The notes beneath the pieces were generated by a model, which saw only the letters and a list, made by a program, of their open reading frames with translations, did no database searches and was not told the DNA's origin. A DNA stretch of 64,000 nt from Methanocalculus taiwanensis (GTDB lineage: Archaea; Halobacteriota; Methanomicrobia; Methanomicrobiales; Methanocorpusculaceae): assembly GCF_024372745.1 (NCBI RefSeq), contig NZ_VOTZ01000004.1, positions 1 to 64,000 of the forward strand. The letters run 5' to 3'. Below, piece after piece: positions 9,101 through 16,736 of this stretch (positions within the stretch are counted from its first letter, which is position 1; each line of letters starts with the position of its first letter). The position numbers were made by a program, and so were the translations under genes.

Positions 9101-12100
9101 CGCAGGAGAGCAGGGTCATGAGTGCCGCCCTCCACCAGCCGATCATAGAAGGGGAGGGCATCCTGCTCTCTGTTCAGGAGCAGAAGCGTATCGGCGACTC
9201 TGGAAAGTGCGACCCGATCATCAGGGAAGAGCTCAAGCGCACGCTCATACATACCGCATGCCTCATCTGTTTTTTGAACCGCCAGCAGAGCATCCCCATA
9301 TTGCACCAGAAGAGACGGATCCTTTGGAGAAAGAGGCATAGCCTCTTTATACGCGTTTATAGCATCCGCATACCTATGGGAACGGAGGCGGCAGTCCCCG
9401 ATCTTCTTCCAGATATGAAAAGTATCATCATATCCTCCAAGGGAGGCAAGATAGGATGCTTCAGCCTCGTCATACCAGCCGGTTTCGAAGAGCGCTTCGG
9501 CATGGAGCAGATGCAGATCGGAATCAAACTCCAAAACGTGTTTAAACGCGGCCACAGCATCTTCATATCTCTTCAGAAGAGAGAGCATTCTGGCTCGCTC
9601 TCTCCTGAGGATCACATTATCCGGACTTACTTCAAGACCTTGCTCAATCGCAGAGAGAGCCTCCTCGTTCCGCCCGAGATGAGATAAGATCTCCCCCTGC
9701 CTGGAAAAGTGATCGACGTTTTCAGGTTCAAGCCATATCAGATGCTCAACCGAGATAAGAGCCTCTTCATTTTGTCCAAGAAAGAGAAGGGCCCCTGCAT
9801 GATCTGACCAGACAGATGAATCATCCGGGTATGCAGGAAGTGAATGCCCTAATGATTCCACCGCCTCTTCATAGCGTTCGAGAGCAAGCAGAGCACGCCC
9901 GTGATCACGCCAGACTGAAGGATCGGCTGCATCCAGCGAGATCGCATGGGCAAATGATTCCACCGCCTCATCATACCGCTCAAGAGCAAGCAGAGCACGC
10001 CCGTTATCGCGCCAGACTGAAGGATCAGTGGCATCCGGAGAGATGGCACGAACAAATGATTCCACCGCCTCTTCATACCGCTCAAGAGCAAGCAGGGCTC
10101 TCCCATAATCCTGCCAGATAGAAGGATCATCGGCGTTATAAGAGAGCAGATGCTTAATTGATGAAACGGCATCTTCATATTGCTCAAAGGAGAGGAGGAC
10201 ATAACTTCGTATCTTCCAGTATGAGGGATCATCCGGGGGATCCTCCAGAAGGCGATCTAATGCATGGAGAGATTGTTCATATCTGCCAAGGCGGTGATTG
10301 AGAAGAGCTGACTCAAAGAGGGCATCTCTATTATCCGGGTCAAAGGCGAGCAGCTCATCAAGGGATTTCGCAGCTTCCTCATTAAGCAGCAGTTCTTTCT
10401 GGGCACGCACACGGTTCAGCCAGACATCAGGATTACTGCTCCCTGACCTGATGATCTCATCATAGGCAGAGAGCGCCTCCCGATATCGTTCAAGCTGAAG
10501 GAGGAGCGGAGCAAGCCGCAGAAGAGCAGATTGATCTGTGGGCCGTATGCTGTGGGCATGTTCATATGATTCAAGAGCCTCCGTCTGATGCCCGAGCATC
10601 TCCAATGCGGCCCCATAGTCGACCAGAACAGGATAGTTATCCGGATCTTCCTCCAGTATCCGTTTAAACGCATCCTTTGCCTCATCATATCGGCCGGATT
10701 CCATCAGGAGCCGACCCATGCCCAGATTTGCCCTTGGATCTGAGGGCCGTAGTGAAACAGTCTTCCGGAGAGATTCAAGCGACCCATCGGCACGTCCAAG
10801 CTGTATAAGGGCAAGCGCTCGAAGAGACCAGTAATCCGGGTCGTCATCACGGATTCTTACCGCCTGATCAAGATAGTGAAGGGAATCATGATGCCTTCCA
10901 ATGGAAAGCGCCGCAGATCCGCTGTTCAGCCAGGCTTCATAATAATCGGGCTTAATGTCGATGACCTTCATATAGGCGGCTATAGCTTCCTCGTGACGTC
11001 CCTGTATCTGGAGAAGAGATGCCTTTGAAAACCAGCATTCAGCATCATCCGGATTAATCCCAAGCGAAAGATCAAGGGATCGGACTGCCTCATCGTATCT
11101 TCCAAGATTCCAGAGGCAGATACCATGCTTCTTCCAGATGGTTCCCGTTTGTGGATGTACAGTTTCATTTCGATCTCCCGCTTCATCCTGGAAGAGAGAG
11201 AGCGCATGCTCATAACATTCAATTGCATCATCATATTGCCAGAGTTTATCAAGAGCAATACCTTTCAGGAACCAGACAGCGGGATCATCAGGATTGATAA
11301 AGAGTGATTGCTCATAGGAGAGGAGTGCATCGTCATACCGGGTGAGCCTGCATAGGATGGCACCTTTCATCCCCCATATCTCTGCGAGGCTGAAGGCAGA
11401 ACCTGATATATCGTCTCCATTCCGTCTGAGCGCTTCATCAAATGATTGAAGAGCCTCTTCAAGCCGGAAGAGCCGATAAAGGCATACGCCTTTTAAAAAC
11501 CATATTTTCCGGGAGGCACCGTCCAGTGCAAGAGCTAAATCGAAGATGGTGATTGCTTCATCATACTGCCTCGTCGATAAAAGATGCTCTCCCATCGAGA
11601 TCAGATCATCGAGGTCATCCTGGTGAGAGGACTGCTGTAAAATGCCGATTGCCCGTTTAGTTTGTCCAAGTCCAAGCAGGGCAAAGGCGTACCTGCGCCG
11701 GGTATCCCTGTCATCAGGGCGGATCCTGATGGCATGTTCAAAAGAGTTTGCAGCTTCCTGAAATTCCGAAATGTTGAGAGAAGCGGTTCCTTTGCCTTTC
11801 CATGCAAGGAAATTCTCCGGCTCGATCAATAGAGCTGTCTGGAACGAGCGGATGGCACCTCGCAGATACCACAAACCTGCATCATCAGATTGAAGCGAAT
11901 GGATTGCACCCGGATTATACGTATTCCCGGATTCAGACAGATGGATGAGGATCATGCCACGCCGACACCATATTTCGGCATTACCGGAATCAAGTGCAGT
12001 CATTTTATCAACAAGATCAAGTGCTTCCTTATACCTCCCCGAGGAAAATAGCTCTTGTACAAGTTTTGTAAGATCCGGGAGAGCCGAAGGGCTGAATGTA

Positions 12101-12426
12101 AGATGAAGTACCTTCATTGCATCTGATGTTCTTCCAAGGGCAAGGAGCGCAGAGGCGCATGCCTTGCATGTATCCGGATCATGACCCCGGATACGAAGGG
12201 CTGCTTCAAAGGATAAGACGGACTGCTCGTACTCATCCAGATGGAAGAATGCCTCCCCTTTTCCTCTCCAGGCCTCATAATATCCAGAATCAAGTGCAAG
12301 GGCTTCATCAAACGATTGGATGGCATCCACATACTTCCCCTCCTGAAGCTGTGATACGCCAATACTGACATATCTGTCTGCTTCTTCCTGTTTTACTGAC
12401 TCAGGTTCCCGTTTCCAGATGTCCAT
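6169..12426 (-). CDS. Giant TPR-repeat protein (2085 residues)
   Basis: Almost the whole protein is 34-residue tetratricopeptide units (pattern W..kG..L..lgRydEAl.sfd.Al...PdD), which by length is well over fifty units. There is no signal peptide, transmembrane helix or catalytic domain, so it is probably a cytoplasmic scaffold for protein-protein contacts. Two levels of internal duplication are visible. Residues ~930-1360 and ~1361-1791 are copies offset by 431 residues, and three adjacent units at 9850-10120 are nearly identical at a 102-bp period. The start ATG at 12426 lies ~110 nt downstream of a good TATA box. It stands alone, convergent with the K+ channel gene and divergent from the DUF4013 gene. 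Partners are unknown. Confidence 0.93.
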   Translation of the reverse strand: MDIWKREPESVKQEEADRYVSIGVSQLQEGKYVDAIQSFDEALALDSGYYEAWRGKGEAFFHLDEYEQSVLSFEAALRIRGHDPDTCKACASALLALGRTSDAMKVLHLTFSPSALPDLTKLVQELFSSGRYKEALDLVDKMTALDSGNAEIWCRRGMILIHLSESGNTYNPGAIHSLQSDDAGLWYLRGAIRSFQTALLIEPENFLAWKGKGTASLNISEFQEAANSFEHAIRIRPDDRDTRRRYAFALLGLGQTKRAIGILQQSSHQDDLDDLISMGEHLLSTRQYDEAITIFDLALALDGASRKIWFLKGVCLYRLFRLEEALQSFDEALRRNGDDISGSAFSLAEIWGMKGAILCRLTRYDDALLSYEQSLFINPDDPAVWFLKGIALDKLWQYDDAIECYEHALSLFQDEAGDRNETVHPQTGTIWKKHGICLWNLGRYDEAVRSLDLSLGINPDDAECWFSKASLLQIQGRHEEAIAAYMKVIDIKPDYYEAWLNSGSAALSIGRHHDSLHYLDQAVRIRDDDPDYWSLRALALIQLGRADGSLESLRKTVSLRPSDPRANLGMGRLLMESGRYDEAKDAFKRILEEDPDNYPVLVDYGAALEMLGHQTEALESYEHAHSIRPTDQSALLRLAPLLLQLERYREALSAYDEIIRSGSSNPDVWLNRVRAQKELLLNEEAAKSLDELLAFDPDNRDALFESALLNHRLGRYEQSLHALDRLLEDPPDDPSYWKIRSYVLLSFEQYEDAVSSIKHLLSYNADDPSIWQDYGRALLALERYEEAVESFVRAISPDATDPSVWRDNGRALLALERYDEAVESFAHAISLDAADPSVWRDHGRALLALERYEEAVESLGHSLPAYPDDSSVWSDHAGALLFLGQNEEALISVEHLIWLEPENVDHFSRQGEILSHLGRNEEALSAIEQGLEVSPDNVILRRERARMLSLLKRYEDAVAAFKHVLEFDSDLHLLHAEALFETGWYDEAEASYLASLGGYDDTFHIWKKIGDCRLRSHRYADAINAYKEAMPLSPKDPSLLVQYGDALLAVQKTDEACGMYERALELFPDDRVALSRVADTLLLLNREQDALPFYDRLVEGGTHDPALLRKRGEVLLALGHYSDAQLSFASALGENPSDIPSLRGNAHALIALSRFEEAHAILSHLALEIPDDPAIWQQLGLVLEHLFRLEEGLSAYERIPEETVILRGLLLSRLGRHDEAIPLLLSAMNDPTNDPAILSALSKSLIEDGRETEALPVLRLLIEQVPDDPAIHLRYADVLANLNKLDDALSAYQRGISPENPDGWGAMCVVLCKLGRHDEALSNAQNALQLFPDDPYLLHLCGRVFSQLKRYDEALAVFERGLALKQDDENLKGERAVALSLLERYEEAAAAFDKVHEPDSFQHRLHAEALFRTGRFDEAEGLYLASMEESDDNLDIWKKIGDCRFRSRRYEDAIAAYEEALRLSPDDPSLLELYGDALLEVWKPDEAYGVYERALQAYPDDQILLAKVADTLLLLKRYDEALSLYNRLITGDDPVPSLLRKRGEVLSALGRYEDALLSFESALREDSSDTISLFGSAHALIALSRFEEAHTVVSHLALELPNDPAVWQILGLVLESLSRPQEALLAYERVPEETVIPRGLLLSRLERYDEAISLLLSAQEDSPLDPEALYTLSTSLIAVGREMEALDVIQPLINEMPHDPEILLLYADLLVQADRLEDALAAYDKAVSTERAGGWAEMGFLLCRLGRYNEALPSFKRALHHSPDDPRLLSMCGTALSHLGRFEEAVACFDNAIRDHPETLELARGYASALYHVGRFADALTYCTLWLEEHPDDPDGWYGHSRLLVKMGRYDDASFSIERSLSGRKDHAKAWYLRGVIQGRLGRFPAALSSADKALALDENFADAWVLRGTALHRLLKYQEALRSIDKALNYIPEDGGAWYIRGTILGSLGRFEDAVFSFDRSIAFNPVSAQVWNARAILLHQLGRYHEAMESSEEALRVDRGFHAAWQSHANALLRLGRNEEALSSLKHALDAAPDRHRLWYAMGRALVALERFEEALHSFEKAYEIQPERAYMEEIRRCRQKAA
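7054..9639. repeat. Tandem internal duplication of 1293 bp inside the TPR gene
   Basis: The string GTCCCCGATCTTCTTCCAGA occurs at 8101 and again at 9394, exactly 1293 bp (431 codons) apart. The translated blocks around it match in order over about 430 residues each: HAEALF.TG, IWKKIGDCR, LLRKRGEVL, SRFEEAH and PEETVI.RGLLLSRL. The outer limits are approximate because the flanks are TPR units too. Confidence 0.8.
9850..10122. repeat. Near-identical 102-bp tandem units (TPR triplet)
   Basis: The segment GAGCAAGCAGAGCACGCCCG recurs at a 102-bp period with few differences, and a third, more diverged copy follows. 102 bp equals one 34-residue TPR, so unit-by-unit expansion here looks recent compared with the rest of the gene. 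Confidence 0.8.
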
Positions 12427-12528
12427 TGCACTTCAATCCATCAGTCCGGAAGATACCATGCTGTTAATTCCTCTATTCCATCTCCTATTGGTGCTGTCAA
12501 ACGAAAAGATTGCGTTGATGATTTTTCC

Positions 12529-12541
12529 TTATATAGAGGAG
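12529..12541 (-). promoter_or_regulatory. TATA box for the giant TPR gene
   Basis: Minus-strand CCTCTATATAAGG, one of the best TATA boxes in the window. A start site ~25 nt downstream would give a leader of about 80 nt before the ATG at 12426. Confidence 0.5.
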
Positions 12542-12630
12542 GCAGGAAGAATATAAATAGAAGACGACCCGAATCAGAAAACGAAATAAAATACCATGCC
12601 ATAAATTCTTTGTGTATTTTTTGAGCAAGT

Positions 12631-12640
12631 TTTATATAGT
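12631..12640 (+). promoter_or_regulatory. TATA box for the DUF4013 gene
   Basis: TTTATATAGT centred ~37 nt before the ATG at 12673, giving a ~10-nt leader. AGGTG sits 6-10 nt ahead of the ATG as a possible ribosome binding site. Confidence 0.55.
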
Positions 12641-12672
12641 AGCATGAATAGGATTACTCATTAGGTGTATCT

Positions 12673-13377
12673 ATGTCAATCAGCACATTTGCATCGGGAT
12701 CCTTTACATATGCACAGGAGGCTGTGTGGGGGAAATGGAAGCAGTGGATACTGCTTGTGGTAGCGTACCTGATCACATCGTTTACACTGTTTTTGATTCC
12801 GGTCTTCAACGGGTATGTTGTTTCTGTCCTCTCAGGTAAAACACCAGCACCTGAAGTTGAGAACTGGGGCAAACTCTTTGTTGACGGGTGGAAACTGAAC
12901 ATTGTAGCACTCATTTACATGATCCCTGTGATCATTATCCTGATTATCTTTGGTGCTGCAACACTCCCGTTTGTGATCGCAGGAGCAGCAATGGGTGATA
13001 TGACCGGGGTAGTGCCGGATCAGGCAATCATCGGCGCCATTGGCGAGCTGATGGCCGGACTCTTCATCGCATTCATCATAGGAATCATCATATCATTCAT
13101 TGCTTACACAGGAGTGGTCAGATTCGCAAAAACCGGCAGCATCGGTGAAGCATTCAATTTCGGAGAGATATTTGGACATATCGGAAAGATCGGCTGGCTT
13201 AATTATATATTTGCCATCATTGCCCTCTGGGTGATCATCTTCGTCTTTGCATTCATCATCGGAATTCTCGGTGCAATACCGCTCATCGGATGGCTGATTT
13301 CCCTCTTCCTCGGACCACCGCTTTCCATCTTCACATGGAGATATGTGGCAATGCTGTACGAAAGTGTTCCGGCATAA
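12673..13377 (+). CDS. DUF4013 family integral membrane protein
   Basis: 234 residues, strongly hydrophobic. Helices are visible at about 25-50, 75-105, 115-145 and 170-215. The N-terminal FTYAQEAVWGKWKQWI stretch and the glycine-rich helices resemble DUF4013 proteins common in methanogens. The function is unknown; the fold suggests a membrane protein without enzyme motifs. It has its own TATA box. It is followed after 85 bp by an aminotransferase on the same strand with no obvious functional link. Confidence 0.7.
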   Translation: MSISTFASGSFTYAQEAVWGKWKQWILLVVAYLITSFTLFLIPVFNGYVVSVLSGKTPAPEVENWGKLFVDGWKLNIVALIYMIPVIIILIIFGAATLPFVIAGAAMGDMTGVVPDQAIIGAIGELMAGLFIAFIIGIIISFIAYTGVVRFAKTGSIGEAFNFGEIFGHIGKIGWLNYIFAIIALWVIIFVFAFIIGILGAIPLIGWLISLFLGPPLSIFTWRYVAMLYESVPA

Positions 13378-13462
13378 CCCCAGTCTCATTCTTATTTTTC
13401 CCATTGATTCTTTCTGTGAGCAGAGGAGAGATCTTTTCGCTCTTTAGCCCAAATAGACCGGC

Positions 13463-14629
13463 ATGCAATTCTCCTTCTCCAGCAGATACAGAATTACCCC
13501 AACATCCTTTCTGGATGAGCTCTTCAGAGTTTCACGCGACCCTTCAATCATCTCATTTGCAGGCGGACTGCCTGATACGGATCTGATCGACCTTGATGGG
13601 ATCAGGGATGCAACAGCTGCTGTACTTGAAGAAGAGGGGAGAGCCGCACTCCAGTATACAACCACCGACGGGTACCTGCCGCTCAGGGAATGTATTGCCA
13701 GGCGCTACCAGGAGCGGCTCGGCATTCCTGCTGTACCGGAGGAGATACAGATTGTGAATGGCTCCCAGCAATGCCTGGATATTATGGGGAAGATCTTCAT
13801 TTCAAGAGGATCACATATCGGGATGGAAGCACCCGGATACCTTGGGGCAATAGATGCCTTCTCACTCTACGAACCGATTATCCATACAGTCCCCATAATC
13901 GAAGGGGGCCCCGATCCCGATCGTTTTGAAAAACTCATCCACAACCACCCCCTCTCCTTCTTCTATGGCATTCCTAACTGCCAGAACCCATCCGGAACAA
14001 CCTATTCTGACGAGCGGAGGCGGCATCTGGCAGAGATACTGACAGGATCCGGATGCGCTTTCTTTGAGGATGACGCATTCGGCGAACTCTTCTTTGATGG
14101 AAAACCCCGCCTTCCGATGAAGCACTATCTATTGGATCAGACGATACTCTCGGGATCGTTCTCAAAGATCATCGCGCCGGGGCTTCGGATAGGCTGGATT
14201 TATGCGCCTGTGCCGGTACTTGAACGGTTCAATCATGCAAAACAGGCTGCCGATCTCCATTCGAACCTCCTCTCCCAGATGATATTGGTGCGGTACCTCC
14301 AAAGCAACAGCCTTGATCTTCATATCAAAAGGATAACAGCAGTCTATAAGGAGAAATGCAGGCTCATCTGCGACCATCTTGACGCACTTGGCCTAACCCA
14401 CACAGAGCCTGAAGGCGGCATGTTCCTGATGGCAACACTCCCAGAAGGCACCTCCTCAATGCAGCTCTTTAAGGAGGGCGTGAAGGCCGGGGTTGCCATT
14501 CTGCCCGGGATCCCCTTCTACCCACACGGAGGTGGAGAAGACACAATCAGGATCAACTTCTCAAGCCCCTCTACTGAAGAGATCAATCTCGGTATGGAAC
14601 GGCTTAAGAAGGCATTCAGGGCTCTCTGA
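13463..14629 (+). CDS. PLP-dependent aminotransferase, class I/II (aminoadipate/aromatic type)
   Basis: 388 residues, fold type I. The PLP lysine is K235 in SGSFSKIIAPGLRIGW. The NPSGTTYSDERR loop, the FEDDAFGEL segment with the aspartate that contacts the PLP nitrogen, and a C-terminal arginine in IRINFSSPS fit the LysN/KAT-II-like branch of 2-oxoacid transaminases. The N-terminal FAGGLPDTDLID is characteristic of this branch. There is no winged-helix domain, so it is not a MocR regulator. The amino acid substrate cannot be fixed from sequence. It converges on the MFS gene with a short gap. Confidence 0.85.
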   Translation: MQFSFSSRYRITPTSFLDELFRVSRDPSIISFAGGLPDTDLIDLDGIRDATAAVLEEEGRAALQYTTTDGYLPLRECIARRYQERLGIPAVPEEIQIVNGSQQCLDIMGKIFISRGSHIGMEAPGYLGAIDAFSLYEPIIHTVPIIEGGPDPDRFEKLIHNHPLSFFYGIPNCQNPSGTTYSDERRRHLAEILTGSGCAFFEDDAFGELFFDGKPRLPMKHYLLDQTILSGSFSKIIAPGLRIGWIYAPVPVLERFNHAKQAADLHSNLLSQMILVRYLQSNSLDLHIKRITAVYKEKCRLICDHLDALGLTHTEPEGGMFLMATLPEGTSSMQLFKEGVKAGVAILPGIPFYPHGGGEDTIRINFSSPSTEEINLGMERLKKAFRAL

Positions 14630-14652
14630 AAGAGAACAGATGAGATTATAAC

Positions 14653-16008
14653 TCATGGGAGATGCCGCCTGATCCCTGCAGACTGGAAGAGGATGATTGC
14701 CGATACACCAAGTACTACAAGGAAGATTACGGTGAATGCCTCCTCCGGTGCATAGAGCGTGAGGGCTGCCCCGGCAACAATTGGCCCGAGCGCCCCTCCG
14801 ATGCTCTGGATGGTGTGCAGAAAGGCGCTTGCCGTTGCGGTGCTGCCCGGCGGTGCTGATGCAACAACGATCATGTTATCGATAGTGAGGAGGATCGACA
14901 TGCCTGCAGAGAAGATCATCCAGATACAGACAACAAGAACCGGGGTCATGGGGAAAAGGAAGTAGATCCCACATCCAAAAAGGAGAAATAACGCACCAAG
15001 GATAAACGGGATCACAACACCCTTCCTGGATACCATGAACCCGGCAAGGGGACCCGAGATCATATCCGTCAGTGATCCAGGCATCAGGAGAATCCCTACA
15101 TAGATGACCGAGAGGGCAAGTCCTGCAGGAGAAGCGATCAGGTACGGCATCACCTGAAGGAGGATGAAGAACGAGAAGACGACCAGAAAGGCATTGATAG
15201 TGATCTCCGGAAAAGGAGCTTCATGAATCATTCCGAGATCGAGGAGTGGATCCTCTGTCTGATTCTCATGCCTGAGAAAGAGGAATAAGGAGCAAATCGA
15301 GACGCCAATACAGATCCATACGAGGGGATCACTGATTCCTGCAAGACCAATCCAGGTTATCGCAATCATTCCCGATAAGATCGAAATAGCAAAGAGCATC
15401 ATACCAATGAGATCGATCTTCCCCTTCTTCCGTATCCCATGATCCGGGATTATATGCCATGCGAAGACGATCAGAAGGAGAACTACCGGCACCATCACCA
15501 GAAAACAGGCACGCCATCCGATTTGCTCAATGATAAATGCGCCTGACATAATTCCGATAAAACTTCCAGCTCCATACGTTGCTGCGAGGACACCGATCGA
15601 TGTTGCCACCCATTCAACAGGCGTCTCTTCTGCAACGAGCGCATATGCAAGTGGTGCAATCGCAAGCCCGAGTCCCTGGAGTGTACGGGAGATGAGAAGG
15701 GTTGGCATATCGGGTGCATATCCTGCAAGGGCAACACCTGCACCATAGACGATCAAACAGGCAAGCACAATCCGTCGCTTACCGAGGATATCGCCAAGTG
15801 ATCCTATGGCAAGGAGGAGGACAGCACCGACAAGCATAACAGCAGGGAGTATCCAGGCGATTATAACAGAAGAAACACCAAACTCTTCTTCGATCCCCGG
15901 AAACGCAGCGATGATCATCGCTTCTGTTGCCATCACTGTTGCAATGATGAAACCAAGGAGAATTAAAAGATGGTGATACCGTTTCAGCCCGAACATGAGA
16001 GTGATCAT
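14653..16008 (-). CDS. MFS drug/solute:proton antiporter (EmrB/QacA-like)
   Basis: About 451 residues from MITLMFGLKRYHH. Repeated hydrophobic helices run the whole length. The MFS signature GDILGKRRIVL lies between TM2 and TM3, and TM5 carries the antiporter-type glycine/proline pattern. Likely role: export of small hydrophobic compounds at the cytoplasmic membrane. A longer frame (to 16251) overlaps the divergent methyltransferase gene and lacks transporter character. ATG 16008 is chosen because a minus-strand TATA box (16031-16037) is centred 26 nt ahead, giving a leaderless transcript; ATG 16026 is the alternative. Confidence 0.8.
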   Translation of the reverse strand: MITLMFGLKRYHHLLILLGFIIATVMATEAMIIAAFPGIEEEFGVSSVIIAWILPAVMLVGAVLLLAIGSLGDILGKRRIVLACLIVYGAGVALAGYAPDMPTLLISRTLQGLGLAIAPLAYALVAEETPVEWVATSIGVLAATYGAGSFIGIMSGAFIIEQIGWRACFLVMVPVVLLLIVFAWHIIPDHGIRKKGKIDLIGMMLFAISILSGMIAITWIGLAGISDPLVWICIGVSICSLFLFLRHENQTEDPLLDLGMIHEAPFPEITINAFLVVFSFFILLQVMPYLIASPAGLALSVIYVGILLMPGSLTDMISGPLAGFMVSRKGVVIPFILGALFLLFGCGIYFLFPMTPVLVVCIWMIFSAGMSILLTIDNMIVVASAPPGSTATASAFLHTIQSIGGALGPIVAGAALTLYAPEEAFTVIFLVVLGVSAIILFQSAGIRRHLP

Positions 16009-16037
16009 ATCAACCCGGAAAACCATGAATCTATATG
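16004..16037. promoter_or_regulatory. Interlocked divergent leaderless promoters
   Basis: Plus-strand TATA ATCATATCA (16004-16012) is centred 27 nt before the methyltransferase ATG at 16035. Minus-strand TATA CATATAG (16031-16037) is centred 26 nt before the MFS ATG at 16008. Each box overlaps the other gene's start codon, so binding of TBP at one should exclude the other. Confidence 0.5.
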
Positions 16038-16652
16038 GATCAACAGTCTTCCATATCCCTCCAGAATGCCTGGAACGCTGAGTACCGGGAACGTGGAAAA
16101 CTCTATGGCGGAGCGCCGTTTCCACTCCCGAATATACCAAAGGGAAGCTGTATCCTCGATCTCGGGTGCGGCAATGGCAAACACCTTCACCCAATGGCGG
16201 CGAAGGGATGGATTGTTGTCGGAATAGATATCTCAGAAGAGGCAATCGCAATCTGCCGGGGAATAAGTCCCCTTATCATAGGAGATGCCTGTGCACTCCC
16301 ATTCAAAGATGCATCATTTCATGCGATCATCGGGATCCACATTCTGGGACACCTACCGGAGCAGATGCGTCCACTGCTGATTAATGAAGCCTTTCGGATA
16401 TTAAAATATGGGGGGGTTTTTCAATTGACAGTCTTTTCCCGCGGTGATATGCGGTGTGGAAAAGGAGAAGAGATACTCCCGTTTACATACCTGAGGCGTG
16501 GGATCACAACCCATTATTTCACAGAAGATGAACTCCGGGGAATGAAGGGGCCATTTCAGGAAGAGAAAGTATCACTTGACAGCCACACGGTGCGGTTTTC
16601 AGGAGAGCGGCATATAAGGGAGCATGTATTCTGCACCTTCAAAAAAGTATAA
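16035..16652 (+). CDS. Class I SAM-dependent methyltransferase (ubiE/TehB-like)
   Basis: 205 residues. Motif I is ILDLGCGNGKHL (~40-51), motif II is VVGIDISEEAI with the acidic ribose-binding residue, and motif IV is DASFHAIIGIHILGHL. The N-terminal NAWNAEYRERGKLYGGAP segment is typical of small tellurite/thiol-type methyltransferases, but the acceptor cannot be named. It is transcribed divergently from an MFS exporter through shared, overlapping promoters, which suggests a modify-then-export or alternative-expression pair. Confidence 0.85.
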   Translation: MDQQSSISLQNAWNAEYRERGKLYGGAPFPLPNIPKGSCILDLGCGNGKHLHPMAAKGWIVVGIDISEEAIAICRGISPLIIGDACALPFKDASFHAIIGIHILGHLPEQMRPLLINEAFRILKYGGVFQLTVFSRGDMRCGKGEEILPFTYLRRGITTHYFTEDELRGMKGPFQEEKVSLDSHTVRFSGERHIREHVFCTFKKV

Positions 16653-16736
16653 AAGAAGTGGAATAAAATTAGAGATTAATTGAATATATTTATCTATGAT
16701 CCACATTCAGTATCCTTAATAAGGATGGATGAACCG

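Noticed and set aside
9118-9687. 189-codon plus-strand frame inside the TPR gene
   Set aside because: Mirror of the repetitive TPR coding strand; no recognisable protein and several similar frames recur at the repeat period.
16026-16251. Longer N-terminus for the MFS transporter
   Set aside because: Its 75 extra residues are not membrane-like and lie antisense to the conserved start of the methyltransferase.
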